Under the pieces are notes generated by a model. The model did not search any database and was not told where the DNA came from. It saw nothing but the letters and a program-made list of their open reading frames with translations. A stretch of DNA of 12,162 nt from Bacteroidales bacterium UBA1769 (lineage in GTDB: Bacteria > Bacteroidota > Bacteroidia > Bacteroidales > UBA932). The stretch is from NCBI GenBank assembly GCA_002314725.1, contig DCGV01000061.1, forward strand, positions 1 through 12,162. Reading direction: 5' to 3'. Below, piece after piece: positions 1 through 6,406 of this stretch. The first letter of the stretch is position 1; every line of letters starts with the position of its first letter. Both the position numbers and the translations under genes were made by a program.

Positions 1-29
1 TTTTGTCAGGTTTTGACAGTTGAGAAAAT

Positions 30-1064
30 CTATTTGAAATATCGGACGAGCCCCTTGATTTCAATATTCCCCAATAAGGAATTTCCACGCATTCTCTCTG
101 GAAGGTATAGATTTCCTCCAACGAACTTAAGCTTTCCAAAATCTTCAATCGTGCTGCTCCTTAAATCTAGAGATCCTCCAACATACTGAAGATTACCGAG
201 AGTCTTAGTCCGGAGTCCTTTCCCTAGAAAGTCCTCGTCAACGCATTCGAGATTATTCAGGGTTTCTATTTCTGTATTTTCAATACAGATGCCACCGGCA
301 TGTCTGATGGCACCAATACTATCCATGTGATTATCTGAAAGCCCGAAATAGCAATTCGTGTCTTCGAACCTGTCTATCTCCTTGATATTGGTGCCGGAAA
401 GAACAAGAACTTGACCGACATGCTTCAATTCCCCAAGAGAAGAGATCTTCGTGTTGGATGCATAGAGCTTGTCACCTATATGCTCAAGTTTTGAGAATGA
501 AGTGATGTTGGTATCTGTGAAATATGCGCTTTGACCAACATATTTCAAATTACCAAGGTCCTCCAATTGACTGCCTTTCGCTTTTATATCCTCCTCAACA
601 TGTTTAAGTGAACCTAAACTGATTACCTTAGAATCCTCAACCGTTATCGTTGAGCCAACATATTCAAGAGGTGATAAATCTTCAATATTTGTTCCAATCA
701 GATTAACCTTTCCAAAGACTCGCCTCAATGAACCGAGAGTAGTTGGAAGTTGGGAATGCCGGATATCAAGGCCGCGGACAATCTCTTCGGTGACGCCAAG
801 AGAATCCACGTTGTCTTCAGTACAGAGTTGAAGATAACCGTACCATGTTTTATACCGGAAGAAATATCGTTGTTCAGTTTGTGAGGATTCCAAAATATCT
901 CCACATTGCTTACATGCAGCAAATCCTTCGGCCCCTTCTTCTTCCATCCAGACAACATCGTCAATATGATAATATTGACCACAGCAGCTGCAGAACACAA
1001 CTTCCTCAGAATTTGTTGAGGCATCCAGTTCTTCTGGTGTTAATGGTTTGGGATAGTCCTTCAT
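30..1064 (-). CDS. Zinc-ribbon plus 20-residue leucine-rich-like repeat protein, last gene of the defence operon
   Basis: This is a 344-aa protein of unknown function. The N-terminal part carries a likely zinc-binding knuckle pair, C25-x2-C28 and C51-x2-C54. From about residue 110 to 328 it consists of about eleven tandem units, most exactly 20 residues long, with a pattern like LGxLkyVGgxLylsxTxIed. Hydrophobic residues recur at 110, 130, 150, 170, 190, 210, 230 and 250, then shift by one. Such units normally build a solenoid used for protein or ligand binding, so a sensor or adaptor role is plausible but is inference. No signal peptide, transmembrane segment or nuclease motif is visible, so it is probably cytoplasmic. 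The start lies 3 nt after the helicase stop, which implies co-transcription and perhaps translational coupling; no Shine-Dalgarno is present. The stop is 29 nt from the window edge, so whether the operon continues is unknown. The reading frame is secure; the function is not. Confidence 0.85.
   Translation of the reverse strand: MKDYPKPLTPEELDASTNSEEVVFCSCCGQYYHIDDVVWMEEEGAEGFAACKQCGDILESSQTEQRYFFRYKTWYGYLQLCTEDNVDSLGVTEEIVRGLDIRHSQLPTTLGSLRRVFGKVNLIGTNIEDLSPLEYVGSTITVEDSKVISLGSLKHVEEDIKAKGSQLEDLGNLKYVGQSAYFTDTNITSFSKLEHIGDKLYASNTKISSLGELKHVGQVLVLSGTNIKEIDRFEDTNCYFGLSDNHMDSIGAIRHAGGICIENTEIETLNNLECVDEDFLGKGLRTKTLGNLQYVGGSLDLRSSTIEDFGKLKFVGGNLYLPERMRGNSLLGNIEIKGLVRYFK
81..737 (-). repeat. 60-bp periodic coding repeat (about 11 units)
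   Basis: The repeat region of the zinc-ribbon protein shows at DNA level as a degenerate 60-bp period. On the plus strand, variants of CCAACATAYTTCAA recur every 60 bases, for example near positions 176, 416, 536, 596 and 656. They encode the LkyVG part of each unit. Conservation is much better in protein than in DNA, so the array is old or under selection rather than freshly expanded. Confidence 0.8.
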
Positions 1065-1067
1065 GAC

Positions 1068-2726
1068 TTATTTGGCATGATTGTCATTGTAAATCGCTCT
1101 GATTATCTTGAGTAGATGGAATGGGGACAACTCTTTATCGGCTCCTATTTTGGAGATATTGGTAATGTCGACAATGGGTATTTCAGCCAGTGAAGCGGAA
1201 AAGAATAGCAAGGCCTGCAATTTTGGATTTACGGATAGAATCTTTTTATTCTCCTTTGTGTCAGACGTAAATACTACTTTCTGTGCCGATTCATTATAAT
1301 CAAATAAACTGGCGCCTAATGCGCTGGTGATTTTGCCTTTTTTCTTAATGATAGGATATACCGAAAACTTGTTTTCCGTTCCTATGACTTGATAATAGTC
1401 ACAGACAGAAAAGTCTTCAGGTATATTCAACTTTGTAGTCGGTTTTTTTTCCGGTGCTTTTCTCAATTCAAGTTCTCCCGCACCACGAACAATCATCATC
1501 TGTTCGTCGTCTTCATCAAAATCCTTCTCGAATGAGATAGGAAGGGCTATTCTGTTTTTGGGCCTTTTAATCTCATCAGGGACTTCTTTCCCTTTGAAGT
1601 GATGGAACCATTTCCTATCCGCATCGGGCAGTCCGAAATAATTATACAACCCAACGTTATCCAGTATGATTGTTTTTTCTTTTCCGTCAACAATTCGGAG
1701 TCCGCGCCCGACTTGTTGTAAAAATAGAGCCAACGATCTTGTTGGACGGGCTAATTGAATAAAACTCACATCAGGGCAATCAAATCCTTCAGTGAAAATC
1801 TCAACATTGACAAGGACTTGAATCTTTCCGGATTTGAAATCATCAATAAGATTCTTTCTATCTTCTTTTGGCGTATCACAATCAATCTCTGCAGCTGGAA
1901 CCCCATTGGAGTTGAACATATCTGCCAGATTATAAGCATGCTGCTTATTGATGGCATAAACAATACCCTTTCGCCCAATTGCATATTGGGCATAAGACGC
2001 CCATAGTTTTGCTCTGATACGTTGATTGTCGAATGCCTTATCGAGTTCCTCATTTACAAAATCACCGGTTTGGGAAATCTCAATGCTGTTAACAAGCTTT
2101 TGGATCTCAGAGTCTGGCTTGATAGAGACATAATCAAAGTCAGACAATAATCCTTCTTTGATAAACCAAGAAACTTGCGGTGTAGTAATTAGATGCTCGT
2201 ATGTGGGTATGAATGATTCGTGATTAAATCTCCAAGGAGTGGCAGTAACTCCTAATTTTTTAGCTTCAGGGAATGCCTCGAACAATGCCTTATATGTATT
2301 TGCCAGAGTATGATGGGCTTCGTCAACTATTATGTAGTCAAAATCAAGGCGTCTGACATTCATCTCATTCTTGTCAGTAAGCAGCGACAAAATACTACCT
2401 ACCTGAACTCTTTGCCACAAATGTTGTTCGCGGTTCCCTTGGATGAAACCATGCGGAATACCGTATCTGCTCAAAGACGATGAAATCTGATCCAGAAGCT
2501 CCATTCTATGCGCACATACAAGAATGTTTATTTCAAGTTTCTGGCTTTTATAGTAATCTATCAGGTCCTTAATAATGGATGTAAACAGGTACGTTTTCCC
2601 AGTACCAGTAGGCATCTGGAGCATTACGGCATTGAACTCATCCCATGCATCAAAGATTTTCCTCTTCGCGTCAATTTGATGTTGGCGAAGATTACCGTCA
2701 TGTAATGGGATGGCCGAATATTGCAT
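1068..2726 (-). CDS. Superfamily 2 DEAH-box helicase/ATPase (SSL2/type I R-subunit-like)
   Basis: This 552-aa protein has a complete set of SF2 helicase motifs. The Q-like start LRQHQ is near residue 13. Walker A (PTGTGKT) is at 39-45, with K44 binding phosphate. Walker B (VDEAHH) is at 134-139, motif III TATPWR at 161-166, motif V FTEGFD at 311-316, and motif VI QQVGRGLR at 337-344 with arginine fingers. The architecture matches the COG1061-type helicases related to type I/III restriction translocases. About 200 C-terminal residues (350-552) follow the two RecA-like lobes; they contain an acidic stretch near 401-408 and no domain I recognise. No nuclease motif was seen, so it probably supplies ATP-driven DNA unwinding or translocation to a partner, perhaps the AIPR protein. 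The start is 8 nt after the stop of the 226-aa protein, and the stop is 3 nt before the repeat protein. DNA translocation is inferred from the family. Confidence 0.93.
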   Translation of the reverse strand: MQYSAIPLHDGNLRQHQIDAKRKIFDAWDEFNAVMLQMPTGTGKTYLFTSIIKDLIDYYKSQKLEINILVCAHRMELLDQISSSLSRYGIPHGFIQGNREQHLWQRVQVGSILSLLTDKNEMNVRRLDFDYIIVDEAHHTLANTYKALFEAFPEAKKLGVTATPWRFNHESFIPTYEHLITTPQVSWFIKEGLLSDFDYVSIKPDSEIQKLVNSIEISQTGDFVNEELDKAFDNQRIRAKLWASYAQYAIGRKGIVYAINKQHAYNLADMFNSNGVPAAEIDCDTPKEDRKNLIDDFKSGKIQVLVNVEIFTEGFDCPDVSFIQLARPTRSLALFLQQVGRGLRIVDGKEKTIILDNVGLYNYFGLPDADRKWFHHFKGKEVPDEIKRPKNRIALPISFEKDFDEDDEQMMIVRGAGELELRKAPEKKPTTKLNIPEDFSVCDYYQVIGTENKFSVYPIIKKKGKITSALGASLFDYNESAQKVVFTSDTKENKKILSVNPKLQALLFFSASLAEIPIVDITNISKIGADKELSPFHLLKIIRAIYNDNHAK

Positions 2727-2734
2727 GTGAAATG

Positions 2735-3415
2735 TTAAATGATCTGGGGTTCAACGTCTATCCGAAGACTTGATTTGATCACCTCAAACACTCTCGCTTT
2801 TTCTTTTGTCAATCCGGGAACAGTGACCCAGAATCCACTCTCTATCTGAAGTTGGTTTGGGTATTTCTTATATCTGGTGACTATCTCTCTTCCAAATACA
2901 CTGAACTCTTTATGATACAAAAGCTCTGGTCCAACCTTTTTTATTGCTTCCAAATAGGATTCCTTAGGGCTCGCACCTCCGACGAATGTACCGTCTGGAA
3001 ATTTCACCAGAAGACAGTCAGTCCTTTGCCTGGCTTTTATAAAGCCCCTTGCTCCGGATGTCTCAAAGTCTGAACCGATTTCAACCTCCATGTCAATATT
3101 CAACGAGTTTTTTATCGAAACAAGTTGGATATATTTCTGGGAGCTGTCGCTTTGAGTATTGACATACCAACCGTCATCAAGCGGCTTCATATAATCCTTA
3201 TACTTCGGATAAATCTCTTTTGAGAAGATGGGAAGATGCCCAATCTCAAGATTGATATTCTGCAACTTGCTCATACCAATCTTTCTGAGTGCTTCAGTAT
3301 ATGTAATTGTTGCGTTCTTGTAGCAATAGACTGTTCCGTCACCAAAGGATACACGAAGAAGCTTTTTCTGGGACCTGCTTCTGGCAGAAGGCAGATCATC
3401 AAATATTTCATCCAT
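2735..3415 (-). CDS. Uncharacterised protein with two copies of one domain
   Basis: I do not recognise a named family for this 226-aa protein, but it is an internal duplication. Residues 19-113 align with 134-225. Both copies open with a (V/F)xFxDGT turn (23-28 and 138-143), continue with a helix of the type YxEAxxKxG (39-47 and 153-162) and end with a segment like GWYV...IKNSLNIDMEVEI (82-113) or GFWV...IKSSLRIDVEPQI (194-225). Over the aligned ends I count 12 of 33 and 11 of 32 identities. A short basic linker (RSRSQKK) precedes copy one. There are no catalytic motifs, signal peptide or membrane segments. It sits 12 nt after the AIPR gene and 8 nt before the helicase, so it probably works with them, perhaps as an adaptor or small binding subunit; that is inference. 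No Shine-Dalgarno precedes the start. Confidence 0.85.
   Translation of the reverse strand: MDEIFDDLPSARSRSQKKLLRVSFGDGTVYCYKNATITYTEALRKIGMSKLQNINLEIGHLPIFSKEIYPKYKDYMKPLDDGWYVNTQSDSSQKYIQLVSIKNSLNIDMEVEIGSDFETSGARGFIKARQRTDCLLVKFPDGTFVGGASPKESYLEAIKKVGPELLYHKEFSVFGREIVTRYKKYPNQLQIESGFWVTVPGLTKEKARVFEVIKSSLRIDVEPQII
2741..3361 (-). repeat. Intragenic domain duplication in the 226-aa protein
   Basis: Copy A is encoded at about 3361-3077 (residues 19-113) and copy B at about 3016-2741 (residues 134-225). They are joined by a 20-residue linker. The copies are about one third identical at the conserved ends, so the duplication is ancient and is a protein-level repeat, not a DNA repeat that could recombine easily. 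Confidence 0.75.
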
Positions 3416-3427
3416 AACAGTTAGGTG

Positions 3428-5455
3428 TTAATCTTCTGCAACAAATCCAAGCTCTTTGGCATTCTTGACAATCTTCAAGGCATAGAGTGCTTGTTTCAGC
3501 GAAACAAAACCTTTGTTTCTCGAGCGCATAGTACCAAAATTGAAGGCAGCCTTTCTGTCAATAGGAGTGAGGAGGTCCCTTGTCTTGGCCCAATTCGCCA
3601 GGCTGAACCAGAATTGAGGAGAATAATCTTCCGCTTCCTTTATTCTGCTCTGTTGTGTTTCGTTGAGGAACGAACCGTCTTCATTCGTTTCTTTCTGGAG
3701 ATATTCATCATCGAATTTGTCAATGTCGCCAAGCTTCAACTTCAGGCGGTTCCAACAATCATTACGTTTGGACCATTCTCCCACATTGGAAGATTGGCTG
3801 GTGCCGGATGCGGATTCTGTCAAATGAACCCACACAATCGGGACAAGCTCCTCAATCTTGTCAACGACTTCCTGCTGTACTCTTTGATTCTCCCAAATAT
3901 ATGACATATCAAGGTTCCTGTCAGAAAGGACGGACAAAGCTGACATGATGTATGCATTCATATTGGCTTTGTATCCACCAAGATTCTTTGACCGCACTAC
4001 GGAATCAATTGTCCTGAAGAGGATACACTCTGCTATGATGCGTTTGAAATAAGACGCTGTAATGAGCGGATTTTCCCTCTTGATGTCAGCAACAAAGGAA
4101 ATATAATTGCGCTCTGCCCCACGGCAAACATCATATGGGCGTTGACCCCAGGCAGCTTCGTATTTCGCGATATCAGTTTTTGTGATCTTCTGATTCTTTG
4201 GATATTCAATTTTGAAGCTTTTCTCATTGAAGCCGCTTAATTGCGCCAACTGGTCAAGATACTGGCCACGGGTACGCTCAAAATACCATTTGCATATAGG
4301 CTTGTGATTGCCATTTGGAACCCACTCTGAACGGCTGAACTTTTCGAGATCAACAAGGTACGGCTCGTTCGCTGAAAAATCAGAATTTCGAATGGCAGTC
4401 TGGCTATTTGCTGATGTTGAGATAGCCTTAATGATTTCTTCCTCATGGTCTTTATCTCTAATCACGCTGATTTTCATCGGAACATAGACTTTTGAAAGGT
4501 CTACCTCTCTATCAGTAATGGATGCAGCAATTGAAGCGGTTGTTTGTCCTCCATTTACAATCTGCCAGTCAAACAATCTGGTGATGTATTGCATACCGTC
4601 TTCTTCACGCAGTTCAATTTGGCTTGCAGTAGTGGATATTCCATTGTTGAAAGAGAAAAACATGTCCGGTTTTTCACGCAGCGTTTTTCTGATTTCCTTA
4701 TTTACCTTTCCCTTGAATTGAAGGAATGTTCTGACATTCTTTTCAAGGAGAACTTGCTGGTATTGCTTGTATATCTTTGCCAAAGTCTTTCCCGGAATTA
4801 TCGCCAGATAAGCATCCACGAAAGGATTTTGCTCATTCATTTTCAAGCACTGCAATTCAGTATTGTAACTGGTAGGAAAGTCAATCTCGACTTTTTCTTT
4901 ACCGGCGCGAATGTTATGCTGCTGATACACTCTCTGCATATCCCATACATTCCACTCGATAATAAAATCTCCGTCATCGCTTTCTACGGCAGCAGGAATT
5001 GCAGAAGGGTCTGTCAATCCGTCAGTGAGCAAAAATATACGCAGCTGGCTGATATTGCCTTTTGTACTTTGAATAAGCTTTGCCACCTCCTCAATTTCAT
5101 CATTAAGTTCGGCATCAGATCCTTTGAATAGAGTACCGGCCATTGCTTCTTGATAAAACCGATACAGATAATTGAATCCGGTCTGGACTCTATTATTATT
5201 AATCTTGCCAACAAGAGAATCTGCCTTTTCAAGATAAAACAGATCAAGAGATTCTGCTTCATCATTGTAATCATATGCTGAAATTCTGGCTCTTGTCTTC
5301 TTGAATGTGCATATTTGAGGCGCATTGACCTCACCATTGTCAACAATGTACTCAATGATGCTGTTGGAAAGTTCCTCATCGAAATCTGTTCCGTTGAGTT
5401 CAGCAGACATTTTTGCATTGTCCAGAAACTCTTGAGCGAATTCTTTGATATTCAT
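3428..5455 (-). CDS. AIPR-family abortive infection/phage-resistance protein
   Basis: This 675-aa protein matches the AIPR family (PF10592) from its signature blocks. They are NVRTFLQFKGKVNKEI followed by RKTL (240-259), FFSFNNGIS (266-274), IVNGGQTTASI (299-309), STSANSQTAIRNSDF (346-360) and WYFERTRGQY (390-399). AIPR proteins occur in phage-defence and restriction-modification operons, often beside cytosine methylases and helicases; their biochemical activity is poorly defined. The N-terminal 150 residues, including the YDYNDEAESLDLFY stretch (61-74), resemble the acidic strand pattern that often precedes AIPR cores. That this part is a degenerate or active PD-(D/E)XK nuclease is only a possibility. 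The gene follows the WYL regulator after 41 nt, the longest gap in the operon, and precedes the 226-aa protein by 12 nt. It probably forms a module with that protein and the helicase. Family assignment is firm; mechanism unknown. Confidence 0.92.
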   Translation of the reverse strand: MNIKEFAQEFLDNAKMSAELNGTDFDEELSNSIIEYIVDNGEVNAPQICTFKKTRARISAYDYNDEAESLDLFYLEKADSLVGKINNNRVQTGFNYLYRFYQEAMAGTLFKGSDAELNDEIEEVAKLIQSTKGNISQLRIFLLTDGLTDPSAIPAAVESDDGDFIIEWNVWDMQRVYQQHNIRAGKEKVEIDFPTSYNTELQCLKMNEQNPFVDAYLAIIPGKTLAKIYKQYQQVLLEKNVRTFLQFKGKVNKEIRKTLREKPDMFFSFNNGISTTASQIELREEDGMQYITRLFDWQIVNGGQTTASIAASITDREVDLSKVYVPMKISVIRDKDHEEEIIKAISTSANSQTAIRNSDFSANEPYLVDLEKFSRSEWVPNGNHKPICKWYFERTRGQYLDQLAQLSGFNEKSFKIEYPKNQKITKTDIAKYEAAWGQRPYDVCRGAERNYISFVADIKRENPLITASYFKRIIAECILFRTIDSVVRSKNLGGYKANMNAYIMSALSVLSDRNLDMSYIWENQRVQQEVVDKIEELVPIVWVHLTESASGTSQSSNVGEWSKRNDCWNRLKLKLGDIDKFDDEYLQKETNEDGSFLNETQQSRIKEAEDYSPQFWFSLANWAKTRDLLTPIDRKAAFNFGTMRSRNKGFVSLKQALYALKIVKNAKELGFVAED

Positions 5456-5496
5456 AATATTACGTATTGATTATTAGCTTTGGTTGTGAAAATGAC

Positions 5497-6399
5497 TTAT
5501 ATGGTGATCAGATTGTTTTGAACGTATTCTTTTACATATGAAAGAAACTCAGGTGAATCAATCACCTTGATCTCATTTGCCAGGCCCACATAAAACCTGC
5601 AGGCACCGGCAAAGTTGCAGATGTCAGTATCCAGAACCCAGTAATTGCCTTTTCTCTTCAACTCTTTTTCTGCTAGCGGAAATTCCTCAAGAAGAAGGTT
5701 CTTGGCCATTACCGTCATCTGCCATCGAATATGTCCGATATAATTTCCATTCATCCGAAAAATATCCATGCCTTGTTTGTGATGCGATTTGTCTGCCTCC
5801 CAAACTTCGTCTAGTATCTCAACTTCTCCAATACGTTGGATTTTGAATATTTTATTCTGTTTGTCTTCAAGGTCATACGCACATACATCGATGTAGTCAG
5901 TGGTAAAACCATACGGCTCAACATACCTGTCACGGATTGTGTGGGAATTACCGGATTCGTAGCCTTTGAGAATGACCTTCTTCTTCTCTCGAGCTGCTTG
6001 GGTCAGATTCGTCACGTGAGCAGCATTGCTTCGACGATCTACATAGTTTGCAATTGCGGTAGAATCTACGACAACTGCCAATTTATCTTTGATGCCTTTT
6101 TTTAGAGAATTTGTAGGGACCAGGGCGTCAAGCAATGAATTAATGAGGTATGACTCTTCTTCAGAGAAATACATCAACTTATCAAAATCAGGCATACTTT
6201 TGGGCATATGCTCAAGTTTGTATGTATTTGCCCATATTTTTGTAACGGCAAATCCCGCACTCTTGAAGGTATCTATGTAGCGATAAATTGTTCTATCAGA
6301 CATTTCCAACTTTGAGGAAAGTTCTTCTACAGAATAATTTATGTTGCCTGACATCAACTTCATCAGGCGGAGCATACGTTCTATTTTCGGCTGGTCCAT
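5497..6399 (-). CDS. WYL-domain HTH transcriptional regulator (BrxR/CapW-like layout)
   Basis: This 300-aa regulator has three parts. A DeoR-type winged helix-turn-helix spans about residues 5-62, with the YSVEELSSKLEMSDRTIYR segment (22-40) as the recognition unit. A WYL domain spans about 130-195, with the usual EPYGF...Y..AYD...(R/K)IFKIQRI features; the tryptophan-tyrosine-leucine core is degenerate (residues 168-175). A C-terminal WCX-like dimerisation domain spans about 220-298. WYL proteins such as BrxR and CapW repress phage-defence operons and are thought to sense nucleic-acid ligands. This one starts only 7 nt after the DUF262 gene and lies in the middle of the operon, whereas such regulators are usually encoded first or divergently. 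It could autoregulate the operon through the palindrome upstream of the first methylase, but I see nothing that proves this. No signal or membrane segments. Confidence 0.9.
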   Translation of the reverse strand: MDQPKIERMLRLMKLMSGNINYSVEELSSKLEMSDRTIYRYIDTFKSAGFAVTKIWANTYKLEHMPKSMPDFDKLMYFSEEESYLINSLLDALVPTNSLKKGIKDKLAVVVDSTAIANYVDRRSNAAHVTNLTQAAREKKKVILKGYESGNSHTIRDRYVEPYGFTTDYIDVCAYDLEDKQNKIFKIQRIGEVEILDEVWEADKSHHKQGMDIFRMNGNYIGHIRWQMTVMAKNLLLEEFPLAEKELKRKGNYWVLDTDICNFAGACRFYVGLANEIKVIDSPEFLSYVKEYVQNNLITI

Positions 6400-6406
6400 A
6401 TTAATT

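Noticed and set aside
1..29. TTTTGNCAG direct repeat with a TGTCA/TGACA inverted pair after the last gene, considered as a terminator or attachment site.
   Set aside because: The stem is only 5 bp with no T-run on the transcribed strand, and the window ends at once, so neither call can be supported.
725..1066. Short open frames on both strands overlapping the start of the repeat protein.
   Set aside because: The zinc-knuckle and repeat frame explains this DNA. The others lack any recognisable pattern.
2735..3415. The 226-aa protein considered as a second nuclease subunit.
   Set aside because: No PD-(D/E)XK, HNH, GIY-YIG or PLD motif is visible in either copy of the duplicated domain.
3425..5131. 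Plus-strand open frames of 159 and 195 codons (3425-3904 and 4544-5131).
   Set aside because: They lie entirely antisense to the AIPR gene, whose family motifs run through the same region. Their translations are low-quality and match no family.
5456..5496. Possible separate promoter before the AIPR gene in the 41-nt gap.
   Set aside because: The gap is A/T-rich but has no convincing paired promoter elements, and chance matches are likely. It is kept only as a test under the regulator finding.
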